A DNA stretch of 64,000 nucleotides, from contig NZ_PVBQ01000001.1 of assembly GCF_002980525.1 (NCBI RefSeq), positions 310,001-374,000 of the forward strand. The letters are read 5' to 3'. Numbering within the stretch: the stretch's first letter is position 1; each line of letters opens with the position of its first letter. Made by a program: the position numbers and the translations under genes. Source of the stretch: Sphingobacterium haloxyli. Its GTDB lineage: Bacteria > Bacteroidota > Bacteroidia > Sphingobacteriales > Sphingobacteriaceae. Below, piece by piece: positions 27,972-36,435 of the stretch. The notes under the pieces are model-generated. The model saw only the letters and a program-made list of their open reading frames with translations, did no database searches and was not told where the DNA came from.

Positions 27972-28742
27972 CTAACCGCCGGCAATAATAATATCAATCT
28001 CGTGGTCCCGAAACATATTTTTATGTATCTCATCAATTTCGGAATCCGTTACCAAAAAATTAACAAGGGACATCGCGCCTAAACTGGCAAACGATGTCTT
28101 GCCGATTTTAGTTGAATCCGCAACCAAGTAGGTGGTTTGCGCTGCGTCTACCATCGCCTTTTTTACAATGATATCACTGATACTCGGGTAGGTGAGGCCG
28201 GCTTTCAGCGATACACCTGCCGTAGCTAAAAAAAGCTTCTGCACATTAATTCCCTTAAAAAAATCGGAGGCCTTCTGGCCAGTTAGCGACAAGGTAGGAG
28301 GTTTGAACTCTCCCCCCGTCATGATGACTTCAATACCCGGCTCGGCACCAAGCATCAGGGCAATGTTAAGGGCATTGGTAATGACGGTCAGATTTTTTAC
28401 TCCCTTGATCTTGCGGGCAATCTCTGTGGTAGTAGAACCGGAATCCAAAATAATCGTATCCCCATCTTCGATAAGTTCTACGCATTTTAATGCAATCTGT
28501 TCTTTTTTAGCGATGTTTTCGTATTGATTGGCAAGCGAAAAATTTCGTACCTGATCTTCGATATTGCGTAAATAAGCCCCACCATGATCCCGGGATATGA
28601 GTCCTTCTTTCTCCAGCTTCTCTAAATCTTGGCGGATGGTTGCTTCGGTCACCTTAAAAAGTGCTGCTAAATCGATTACTTTAGCTGCCCCATCCTCTTT
28701 TAGCAAAGCCAATATTTTTTCTCGTCGTTGTATTGGAAGCAT
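27972..28742 (-). CDS. DeoR-family transcriptional regulator
   Basis: 256 residues. Residues 1-57 form the DeoR winged helix: RREKILALLKEDGAAKVIDLAALFKVTEATIRQDLEKL. Residues about 75-235 are the sugar-phosphate sensor domain, with DSGSTTTEIARKIKG, NALNIALMLG and VVADSTKIGKTSFASLG-like VADSTKIGK. It heads a run of sugar-catabolism genes, with 42 bp to the isomerase gene, so it probably represses this run and itself, with a sugar phosphate as inducer. It is the only regulator in the window. An 11-bp perfect inverted repeat 114-137 bp upstream of its start is a possible operator. Confidence 0.95.
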   Translation of the reverse strand: MLPIQRREKILALLKEDGAAKVIDLAALFKVTEATIRQDLEKLEKEGLISRDHGGAYLRNIEDQVRNFSLANQYENIAKKEQIALKCVELIEDGDTIILDSGSTTTEIARKIKGVKNLTVITNALNIALMLGAEPGIEVIMTGGEFKPPTLSLTGQKASDFFKGINVQKLFLATAGVSLKAGLTYPSISDIIVKKAMVDAAQTTYLVADSTKIGKTSFASLGAMSLVNFLVTDSEIDEIHKNMFRDHEIDIIIAGG

Positions 28743-28855
28743 AATAACTTAGTATTATAACATTTTAGCTTCGTTAAATATCGAAAATAAAACGCAATAA
28801 ACAAAGAAAAAAGAAAATAAATGAAAATCGACTGCTGTTAGAAACCACGCATTGC

Positions 28856-28879
28856 CACCCAACATGAACATGTTGGGTG
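28856..28879. promoter_or_regulatory. Perfect 11-bp inverted repeat upstream of the DeoR gene (candidate operator)
   Basis: Arms CACCCAACATG (28856-28866) and CATGTTGGGTG (28869-28879) are separated by AA. Neither side has a run of T, so a Rho-independent terminator is less likely, though a hairpin ending the GH28 transcript cannot be ruled out. It sits in the 175 bp between the GH28 stop and the DeoR start. A dimeric regulator site is the favoured reading. Confidence 0.5.
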
Positions 28880-28917
28880 TGTATCAAAGACAGATGTATT
28901 ATGTTAACGGGATGATA

Positions 28918-30375
28918 TTACCGTTGTATTACCCGCACTCGCTCCGTTTTAAAGCCCGAGACATGAACGCTATCGACAGCACATTCTTCGCAATATACTT
29001 CACTATCTTTTAGCACGAAATTATCGACGTCATTTAACGTGAGGTAATTTTTGCCAGTTGCGTGGAGATTGGTTATTTCCACATTCTTTAACGTTGATTC
29101 GGGGATGCCCTCCACGTTGATGCAGTTTTCCGATGATTCGATTAAGACATCGTTGATCTTAACGTTGGAAAATTCCGGCGTCAGGTCATTGATAGCAACC
29201 TCAAAATCCCGACTTGCTTGGGCTCCAACATGCGTGGCGCTTCCCAGCATATCCCAGCGCAAGGCCGAATGGACAACGTGCATGCGGATATTCTCAAAAG
29301 TAATATCGTGTCCACCGCCTCCACGCGGGCGACGTGTCTTAAAGCGGATGCCTACGTCTGTGCCGTCGAAAGCACAGTCGTGCACATATAAGTTCTTGAT
29401 CATGCCCGCCGTTTCACTGCCTAGGGTAATGCCTCCATGCCCTGTTCCTGCCAAACAATACCGTACCACGATATTTTCGGACGGCTTGTTTACCCGCAGT
29501 CCGTCGTGTCCCCGGCCGGCCTTAATAGCGATACAATCGTCACCAGTATAGAGGCTACAGTATTCCACCAGTACATTTTTAGACGATTCGATGTCAATTC
29601 CGTCACCCCGCTGTATGCCTTCTGAATACACTTTAATTCCGCGAATGACGACATCTTCGCAATAAGTCGGCACCACATTCCAAAAGGCCGAACGCTCCAG
29701 CGTAACGCCCTCTATATACACTTTTTTACAGTTGATCGGTGCAATCAAGGCCGGTGGAAATATAAAAGATGCGGTTTCCCCGTCGTAGATACGCTCGTTG
29801 ACCGGAAGGTCTAAGTTGACCACCTTTTCGATGACCTCATGTGTCATGGTCCGTTCGCGCACCGACCCTTCACCGGGGCCTACTAATTTTCCTTTTCCCG
29901 TCACTGCGATATTTTCGGCATCACGCGCATAGATACAGGCGCCCAGAGAATAAAGCTCAATTCCTTCGTTTCGCGTAAACACTACCGGCAGGAAATCCGA
30001 TATTTCGCTTTTAAACGTAAGTACCGCGCCTTCTTCCAGATGCAGGTTGATATTCGATCGGAGTTCAATTCTTGCAGAAGTATACTCGCCCGCTGTTAAC
30101 AACACGGTGCCACCTCCCACCGCAGCAAGCAGATCAATACGTTTCTGGATATCCGACGCGCCAGGGAGCAGCGAATCGACTCGTTCGGGAAAAACAGGAC
30201 GCTTAAAATCGTAGTCAAAATAAGGTGATTGAATGGGCGCAATCGTATCAGGCATCACATCTGCTCCTACCTCGTCATATTGCGGTAATGCCGCGTCTAA
30301 TCGTTCTTGTAGCGAGGTCGACGCGCACGCGCAGCATAAAAGCCCAACCAAGCTGATCCATATTGTTTTCATCAA
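28918..30375 (-). CDS. GH28 polygalacturonase-type hydrolase, lipoprotein-like
   Basis: 485 residues, N-terminus with cysteines at 14-17 (GLLCCAC) suggesting a lipobox. A parallel beta-helix holds the GH28 active-site pieces: GDGIDIESS (Asp258, Asp261), TGDDCIAIK (Asp279, Asp280), GTGHGGITLGSE (His313) and the RFK at 344-346. It should hydrolyse alpha-1,4-galacturonosyl bonds of the pectin backbone. It is the last gene of the run beginning at 53276, 30 bp after the sugar isomerase-like gene, and is followed by the DeoR control region. In Bacteroides RG-II loci a GH28 enzyme acts on the backbone after side chains are stripped. Confidence 0.93.
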   Translation of the reverse strand: MMKTIWISLVGLLCCACASTSLQERLDAALPQYDEVGADVMPDTIAPIQSPYFDYDFKRPVFPERVDSLLPGASDIQKRIDLLAAVGGGTVLLTAGEYTSARIELRSNINLHLEEGAVLTFKSEISDFLPVVFTRNEGIELYSLGACIYARDAENIAVTGKGKLVGPGEGSVRERTMTHEVIEKVVNLDLPVNERIYDGETASFIFPPALIAPINCKKVYIEGVTLERSAFWNVVPTYCEDVVIRGIKVYSEGIQRGDGIDIESSKNVLVEYCSLYTGDDCIAIKAGRGHDGLRVNKPSENIVVRYCLAGTGHGGITLGSETAGMIKNLYVHDCAFDGTDVGIRFKTRRPRGGGGHDITFENIRMHVVHSALRWDMLGSATHVGAQASRDFEVAINDLTPEFSNVKINDVLIESSENCINVEGIPESTLKNVEITNLHATGKNYLTLNDVDNFVLKDSEVYCEECAVDSVHVSGFKTERVRVIQR

Positions 30376-30405
30376 ATTATTATCTTTTAAACGACAGTGA
30401 AGCCA

Positions 30406-31302
30406 TTATCCTTGAAAAATAGATTTCACATATCTGGTATTAGCACCGAAGTTTTCTTTCACCATGCGTGGCGACAAGTTTGCATCTCTGGAACGTTCAA
30501 TAACTAACCAACCCCTCCAGCCCATTTTATCTAATGCTTCTTTTACTTTCGGCATGTCTAGACGCGTGTTGTTTTCTAACCAGACACCGTCTTCGTCCGT
30601 ACAATGAATTTGGCAAATCCGCTTTTTGCCTAAGACTTTCAATTCTTCTATCAAATCCCGGCCTTCCTTCAAAGGATTAGAAAAGTTGAAATAAATCTGA
30701 ATATTTTTAGAACCGATGTCTCTTAATAGTTCTACTTCTCCTCGGGCATCCAATGCCGTTTCTATTCCCACGATAACACCGGCTTTTTTCGCCATCTTAC
30801 CGACTTCCCGCAGGCGTTCCACAATCGCAGGGCGCAACTCGGGGTTCTTCACCAAATCTCCTTGCACGCCTAACGGCAGAAAGGCAATCTTAGCACCCAA
30901 TAGATTACAGGTCTTTAAACAGTCATCGACCATTTGCTTATACGTTGGCCGCGTTGCGAACGACTGTGCATAGAAGCCGGTCATCGCCACTGAAGCCACC
31001 TCGATTCGGTGTTCCCTCAAAGCGTTAATATAATTTGTCCGGAATTCCTCGTCGAAAAACTTATTATCGAATGTATCCCGGTTACCTAGTCCCCCCATAT
31101 CGATTTCCAGGCCGTCGGCACCGATTTCACTGGTCAATTTAACTGCACTTAGCTTCTGTCTTTTCAAGATCATCAAATCAATGACCGCCACTTTATAGCG
31201 CTGATCTTTCCCTGCGCGTGCCCAAGTTGATTCCGGCAACATCAAGCTCGTTGCGCCAAGTACAGCTGTCGTGATAAATGCTCTTCTGTCTATTACCTTC
31301 AT
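30406..31302 (-). CDS. Exported sugar phosphate isomerase/epimerase-like TIM-barrel protein
   Basis: 298 residues. The N-terminus DRRAFITTAVLGATSLMLPESTWARA has an Arg-Arg pair ahead of a hydrophobic stretch, like a Tat signal. The rest fits the xylose-isomerase-like TIM barrel (AP endonuclease 2 family): EIGADGLEIDMGGLG, GVIVGIETALDARGEVELL, ICQIHCTDEDGVWLE, WRGWLVIERSRD. Glu and His residues in those segments may bind a metal. It lies one base before the esterase gene and 30 bp before GH28. Substrate unknown; a periplasmic sugar isomerase or epimerase would be unusual. Confidence 0.75.
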   Translation of the reverse strand: MKVIDRRAFITTAVLGATSLMLPESTWARAGKDQRYKVAVIDLMILKRQKLSAVKLTSEIGADGLEIDMGGLGNRDTFDNKFFDEEFRTNYINALREHRIEVASVAMTGFYAQSFATRPTYKQMVDDCLKTCNLLGAKIAFLPLGVQGDLVKNPELRPAIVERLREVGKMAKKAGVIVGIETALDARGEVELLRDIGSKNIQIYFNFSNPLKEGRDLIEELKVLGKKRICQIHCTDEDGVWLENNTRLDMPKVKEALDKMGWRGWLVIERSRDANLSPRMVKENFGANTRYVKSIFQG

Positions 31303-31303
31303 G

Positions 31304-32695
31304 CTATTCGTCTTTAAATAATAGTTTTTCTAAATTTTCATAACCGTGTATCGCGTTAGATGGCAAATTTTCCCCATTCGCCCCAAAAGCGTATAACGCG
31401 TTTTCTTCTTCTATGATACAGTCTGACTCGTCATAATCACCGGCTGCATTTTTAACCCGCTGCGTATTCAGACCAAAATGCTTGCTGATAAAATCGTAAA
31501 CAGGTTTACGTTTGGAATAACCGAAATCATGGCCATCCTCGGGGAGATGTACATTTTCCACCAATTCGGTTTCTCCGTAATAGCCATATATTTTTTGGAG
31601 ATAAGGGAAATCATGTTGGCGCATGTGTGCTGTCCAATCTTTGCCGTCCGAGATTACTAACTGTGGTCTGGGCGCCGCCATAGCCGCCAATTCAACATTA
31701 TTTGTTCCACCGGCACTCGCATGTATAGGCATCCCACTCTCGCAAGGGCATCCCCCATAGAAATAGGAAGACAACGAAACGACCGGAACGCTCAACGTAA
31801 TACGGTCATCCAGCGCGGTCATCAGTACCGTCTGACTGCCACCCCCAGAACCTCCGCAGATACCCACGCGTGTCGTATCGATCTGACTATCTTGTAACAT
31901 CCAATCTAGTATACGTATAGCTCCCAATGTTTGAACGGTCAACGACAAGCTCTTGCGGTGGTCGCTATACTGAAATTGTAGGCCGGACTCTCCCCAGCCA
32001 AAAAGATCGTAACTCACGGCAACCGCACCCATTTGTGCGGTCATCGCGCAGCGAATCTGCGCGTCCTTCCGGAAACGATGACCAGCCCAATGTCCATCTG
32101 GACTCAACATCAGCGGCACCTTACCTTTTGATTTCAAAGGTCTATATATCGAACCGTTAACATATAAGCCGGGCATGATCTCCAAAGCAAAATTTTCCAC
32201 GGTATAGTTCTTAAACTTCCGTTTTTTTGTAACCAAGGGTACTGACTGCGGTCGTGGAGGCAAAGGCGACAGCTTCAAGGCTTTGTACAAATCCGGCCGA
32301 ATCTGTTGTTTCCGTTGTTCCCAGCTGTCCCTATCCTGATACCGCGAGGCCAATTGATCGAGATAATCCCATCCGTCCTGCGGCTCCCATCGGTAATATT
32401 CATATTCTTTTAGCTTATATTTACCTTTCCCTTCTTTATTCGCCTTTAGATCCAACGGAGCTAATAAATTTCGAAGGGTCTCATCCACATCTGCACGGAA
32501 ACGCCACGCGGCGTAATTCAACGATTTGCCCGCTACGAGCTTTTGATCATACTTGATATCGATATTGTATCGCTCTTCCACGATATGGATAACATCCTCA
32601 AGCGGCATACGGTATCTATCATCCGAATTTTGTGCCCTACTAAAATGGATAAAACAGCACAAGTATACCAAAGTGGTAATGACGACTTTTCTCAT
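31304..32695 (-). CDS. Secreted alpha/beta-hydrolase esterase with an N-terminal STN-like domain
   Basis: 463 residues, signal ending near residue 21 (HFSRAQ). Residues about 28-95 resemble the secretin/TonB short N-terminal domain: MPLEDVIHIVEERYNIDIKYD, then DVDETLRNLLAPLDLK. Residues about 170-400 form an alpha/beta hydrolase with nucleophile Ser283 in GICGGSGGGSQT and likely Asp350 (VISD) and His389 (EDGHDFGY). Acetyl-xylan-esterase-like proteins of this kind are found in pectin loci, and an RG-II pectin methylesterase (BT1017) is an alpha/beta hydrolase. Removal of methyl or acetyl groups from pectin is likely. It overlaps the symporter gene upstream by 4 bp (ATGA). Confidence 0.8.
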   Translation of the reverse strand: MRKVVITTLVYLCCFIHFSRAQNSDDRYRMPLEDVIHIVEERYNIDIKYDQKLVAGKSLNYAAWRFRADVDETLRNLLAPLDLKANKEGKGKYKLKEYEYYRWEPQDGWDYLDQLASRYQDRDSWEQRKQQIRPDLYKALKLSPLPPRPQSVPLVTKKRKFKNYTVENFALEIMPGLYVNGSIYRPLKSKGKVPLMLSPDGHWAGHRFRKDAQIRCAMTAQMGAVAVSYDLFGWGESGLQFQYSDHRKSLSLTVQTLGAIRILDWMLQDSQIDTTRVGICGGSGGGSQTVLMTALDDRITLSVPVVSLSSYFYGGCPCESGMPIHASAGGTNNVELAAMAAPRPQLVISDGKDWTAHMRQHDFPYLQKIYGYYGETELVENVHLPEDGHDFGYSKRKPVYDFISKHFGLNTQRVKNAAGDYDESDCIIEEENALYAFGANGENLPSNAIHGYENLEKLLFKDE

Positions 32696-34254
32696 GATTC
32701 TATTCCCCTTTCGCGGTCAAGCCGGCGGTTTCTTTTCCATCCCCTATAGTACAGATTAGAATCTAATACAGGTTTTGGAAAAAATAAACTAGCCAAATAG
32801 CCGACAACAACAACGACCAAGTGGCTATATACCCCCAGCATCATCTTATGATGCGTAAAATTATATTCACCCAAATCCAACAGAAGAAACGTGTTTCCTC
32901 CAAATTCAATCTCGGTGCTGGTTAAAAATGCGTAAGCAGTAAACAGCACACACACCGCAATCGCAATATTTATTCCTTGGCTATTCGCGCGTTCGGTGAA
33001 AATACCCAATAAGAAAATACCGACTATACCGCCCGAAAATATCGCGTATAGTGTAAAGATAATACCCAGGATACTTTCGCTCCCTAGTTCCACGTAGATA
33101 AAGCCAATAATCATGGAAATGGCTCCCGCAATGGCGACCATCCAACGACTAGCACGGAGATATTCGTTATCCACACGCTCGGGACGCAGTTTTTTGTAAT
33201 AATCTTCGATGCCTACGGCCGCTAGCGAGTTGAGGTCAGCACTAAGGCTACAAATAGCCGCAGAAATCATCGCCGCCAGGATAAATCCGACCACGCCCAC
33301 AGGCAATTGTGTCATGATGAAATACGGAAACACGCTATTGGGACCTATATTATCGGGTAATGGTTGTTGCATATAGTACACGAAAAGCGCTGTACCAATA
33401 AACATAAAAAGCGACCATACCGGAACCGTTAGTAAAATCCCCATTAACGACGCACGGATCGCCGATTTATCTGAACGTGCGGTTAGATACCGTTGGATGA
33501 CGGTTTGGTCTGTCCCATACTTTTGGATCGCATAAAACATTCCGTTGATGGCCATCACCACAAAAGTCAACCGCGTAAAATCCAGATCATACGGCCCGAA
33601 TCCTGTCCTCCCGCTTTCGGAGGCCACCCGCCACACTTCCGGAAAGCCACCATTCACGGAGAAGATAATAACGAGCAAACATAAAATTCCGCTGGCGAAG
33701 AGCATGAATCCCTGAAATACATCGAGCCAGATGACCGCCTCAATACCACCAAGCAAGTTCACAATAACAATGATGCTTCCCACCACGAGAATAATCCAAT
33801 ACGTGTTGATGTTCGTCATGCTCGATAGCGCCACCGCGAGAAGATACAGCACTGTTCCCATTCCAGAGAACTGACGCAATACAAACGCAATGGAACTATA
33901 ATAGCGCGCAAAATTGCCAAAACGCTTCTCAAAATACTCATAGGTACTCAGGCCAATTACCTTTCGGTACAACGGTACAATAAACCATACGGTGCCCATC
34001 AGCACAATAGGCACCATCAGCCCTTGAACCAGTAGTATCCAATTATTAGCGTACCCTTCGGCGGGATACCCTAGAAAAGTGACACTACTAATCAGAGTTG
34101 CCAACAACGACATACCTATCGCCCAAGACGGCACACGCCCTTTGGCAGAAAAATAGGCTTCAGTAGACTTCTGATTTTTTGCATATCGAAGTCCAAAGTA
34201 TAAGGTAATCAATAAAACGGCTATAATTATTCCGTAATCAAATATGCTCAACAT
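32692..34254 (-). CDS. Sodium:solute symporter family transporter (SSS)
   Basis: 520 residues with about 13-14 membrane helices. Family segments: FGLRYAKNQKSTEAYFSAKGRVPSWAIGMSLLATLISSVTFLG, and GVVGFILAAMISAAICSLSADLNSLAAVGIEDYYKKL (helix 8 region). SSS members carry sugars, amino acids and sialic acid with sodium; the sialate carrier SiaT is one. It sits beside a DUF1537 kinase, PdxA2 and a NAL-type aldolase, which suggests a sugar-acid cargo, possibly the RG-II acid Dha or Kdo. Gap to the kinase gene upstream is 39 bp. Confidence 0.92.
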   Translation of the reverse strand: MLSIFDYGIIIAVLLITLYFGLRYAKNQKSTEAYFSAKGRVPSWAIGMSLLATLISSVTFLGYPAEGYANNWILLVQGLMVPIVLMGTVWFIVPLYRKVIGLSTYEYFEKRFGNFARYYSSIAFVLRQFSGMGTVLYLLAVALSSMTNINTYWIILVVGSIIVIVNLLGGIEAVIWLDVFQGFMLFASGILCLLVIIFSVNGGFPEVWRVASESGRTGFGPYDLDFTRLTFVVMAINGMFYAIQKYGTDQTVIQRYLTARSDKSAIRASLMGILLTVPVWSLFMFIGTALFVYYMQQPLPDNIGPNSVFPYFIMTQLPVGVVGFILAAMISAAICSLSADLNSLAAVGIEDYYKKLRPERVDNEYLRASRWMVAIAGAISMIIGFIYVELGSESILGIIFTLYAIFSGGIVGIFLLGIFTERANSQGINIAIAVCVLFTAYAFLTSTEIEFGGNTFLLLDLGEYNFTHHKMMLGVYSHLVVVVVGYLASLFFPKPVLDSNLYYRGWKRNRRLDRERGIES

Positions 34255-34293
34255 AAGGTTTATCTATCATTATTCGACATTACATCGATTGGG

Positions 34294-35403
34294 CTAAAAT
34301 ACCCATAATTCTTCTGTCCACGGATAACTTCCTGGCTTCAATGTTACCGTCAATGCTACTTCGGGCACATGATTCCGAATAACACCCTGCCCATACTCCC
34401 ATGTGGGCACGAGCGTGTCGATACCAAGCACTTCCAATATTGCCCGAGCTGTTGCACCTCCCTCAATGACCAACTCATGCAGTGTATACTCCTGATAAAG
34501 AATAGCGAGCACTTGTGCAATATGCTCCCGGACGATTGCTGCATCGCAACGCACCGTGGGAGCAACGGCTAGTATCACTTTGCCATATTTATCCATCTTG
34601 CGACAAATAGTTTTTGCCACTTCTTCTTCTTCACCAATATCCGCCCAATATACCACTTTATTGGTATTAACCGTCGCAATACGTTCGATACTGCTTTCAT
34701 GACGGGACCCACACACATATAATACAGGCGTTTGAGGCAGGGGATCCAAATTATTCGATACCGGACGCTGCTCTGTCTGCTGACGAAGCAAAGCATCAAA
34801 AAACGCAGCACCTCCCGCGCAGATCCCAAAAGATATTCCTACAGAAGCCCAACTATCCAAGCCTGCTTCGTCTTTGACTGCGGCAACGGTGTATGGCGGC
34901 TTTACTGTCGATAATGTTTTTACATCGTCCGTCAGATGCCAAGATTTGGCACCAAGGGTCTCCAATATACGACTTTTTGTTACCGGGAACTCGGGATCCT
35001 GCGCGAAGTCGGTTTCCGCAATAGGCTTGCCACTAACCCAATACACGCCATCTTTAATGACACGCCCCAATGCCGGATTAACGGGACAAAAGACTACATT
35101 ATCCTTTTGGAAAAAAGTCCGATAGAAGGATATCTCTTCTTTGATATGCCCACGGAGTGCTGAATCAAACTTGAGGTATATCCAGTCCCATTTGAGGCCT
35201 TTGTCCAGCAAAAATGTCGTTTGCAGGTGAAGAAGCACTTCATCCGCTTTTAGCGACCGTGTATTTGTATTCAGAATCCGAACATCTTTACTTATTGGCG
35301 ATGCTAATGTATGCACGATCTCTACCGATAATCCGTGACGCAAGACCATCCCGCCTATTTCGGCAGCACCAGTCAAATCATCCGCAATTACCAATATCGC
35401 CAT
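34294..35403 (-). CDS. DUF1537 four-carbon acid-sugar kinase (candidate D-threonate kinase)
   Basis: 369 residues, shorter than the copy at 14288. N-terminal domain: MAILVIADDLTGAAEIGGM, NTNTRSLKADE, YLKFDSALRGHIKEEI, VFCPVNPALGRVIKDGVYWVSG. C-terminal nucleotide domain: LVIEGGATARAILEVLGI and TLKPGSYPW. The ADDLTGA, DSALRGH and NPA motifs are typical of DtnK/LtnK-type kinases. It lies 6 bp after a PdxA2 gene, the standard partner: kinase makes 4-phospho-threonate and PdxA2 oxidises it to DHAP. D-threonate is favoured, erythronate or L-threonate are alternatives. Confidence 0.92.
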   Translation of the reverse strand: MAILVIADDLTGAAEIGGMVLRHGLSVEIVHTLASPISKDVRILNTNTRSLKADEVLLHLQTTFLLDKGLKWDWIYLKFDSALRGHIKEEISFYRTFFQKDNVVFCPVNPALGRVIKDGVYWVSGKPIAETDFAQDPEFPVTKSRILETLGAKSWHLTDDVKTLSTVKPPYTVAAVKDEAGLDSWASVGISFGICAGGAAFFDALLRQQTEQRPVSNNLDPLPQTPVLYVCGSRHESSIERIATVNTNKVVYWADIGEEEEVAKTICRKMDKYGKVILAVAPTVRCDAAIVREHIAQVLAILYQEYTLHELVIEGGATARAILEVLGIDTLVPTWEYGQGVIRNHVPEVALTVTLKPGSYPWTEELWVF

Positions 35404-35409
35404 CAGATT

Positions 35410-36435
35410 TTATTTATTTAAAGCCAATTGTACAGCCGATTCAATGGCCAACACCATAGCATCGGGACTAGCCACGCCTTTGCCCGCAATTTCAAAAGCT
35501 GTTCCGTGATCTACGGAGGTTCGAATAATGGGCAGCCCCATCGTAATGTTCACGCCTTTCACACTATCCATTTGTTTCTTCTCCGCATTCCATTTAAAAC
35601 CGGTGAGCTTAAATGGAATATGTCCCTGATCGTGATACATCGCGACAATACCGCCATAGTAACCCGTAGCTGCTTTCGAAAAAAGCGTATCCGCAGGTAC
35701 AGGCCCTTCTACGTCATATCCCCTTTTACGTGCTTCTTCTACCGCCGGCACAATTTCCTCATCGTCTTCCGTACCGAATAGCCCTGAATCTCCAGCGTGT
35801 GGATTAAGCCCAGCTATACCGATTTTAAGGTTGGTTTCTCCCAGACTAGCTAGCCCTTGATGCAGTAATTCCGTGACCTCCACGATACGGTCTTTTTTCA
35901 CCAAATCACAAGCTTCGCGCAATGGTACATGGGTGGACACGTGAATAACTTTCATGTTTTCCTCCACGAGAAGCATGGCATATTTCTTTGTCTGGGTGTA
36001 ATGTGCATAGATCTCTGTATGACCTGCAAAATGGTGGCCTGCTTCGTTTACAGATTTCTTATTGATCGGCCCGGTTACAGTGGCATCTATTTCTCTTTTC
36101 AGCGCTAGATCGATCACCTTTGTAACCGCTTCAAACGAAGCATTTCCCGCTTCCGCCGATATCTCTCCAAACGTGATTTTAGCTAAATCCGTGTTCTTCA
36201 AGTCCAATACATCAGCCTCTCCCGAAACAAATTGAGCTTTCGAAACCTCATCGATGGCGTGAACGTTGATAGGTAGCTGCAGTTGCGATATGATTTGTTG
36301 AAAAACAGCCGCATCGCCAACTAAAATAGGTCTGCAAATATCCTGCACACGTGTATCCAACAATGCTTTTAATGCGATTTCGGGACCAATGCTCGCCGGA
36401 TCCCCCATCGTGATCCCAATAATTGGCTTATACAT
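35410..36435 (-). CDS. pdxA2: PdxA2-type 4-phosphothreonate dehydrogenase
   Basis: 341 residues of the PdxA family. Motifs: ITMGDPASIGPEIALKAL near the start, GPINKKSVNEAGHHFAGHTEIYAHYT, GLNPHAGDSGLFGTEDDEEI and AMYHDQGHIPFKL, with the metal-binding His residues in GHTE and YHDQGH. Pairing with a DUF1537 kinase (6 bp gap downstream) marks it as the catabolic PdxA2 rather than the vitamin B6 enzyme. It oxidises 4-phospho-D-threonate or -erythronate and the product decarboxylates to DHAP. It overlaps the aldolase gene upstream by 8 bp. Confidence 0.92.
   Translation of the reverse strand: MYKPIIGITMGDPASIGPEIALKALLDTRVQDICRPILVGDAAVFQQIISQLQLPINVHAIDEVSKAQFVSGEADVLDLKNTDLAKITFGEISAEAGNASFEAVTKVIDLALKREIDATVTGPINKKSVNEAGHHFAGHTEIYAHYTQTKKYAMLLVEENMKVIHVSTHVPLREACDLVKKDRIVEVTELLHQGLASLGETNLKIGIAGLNPHAGDSGLFGTEDDEEIVPAVEEARKRGYDVEGPVPADTLFSKAATGYYGGIVAMYHDQGHIPFKLTGFKWNAEKKQMDSVKGVNITMGLPIIRTSVDHGTAFEIAGKGVASPDAMVLAIESAVQLALNK

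Noticed and set aside
35410-36435. Vitamin B6 biosynthesis enzyme PdxA
   Set aside because: It lies with a DUF1537 kinase, aldolase and transporter, with no other B6 genes, so the catabolic PdxA2 role fits better.
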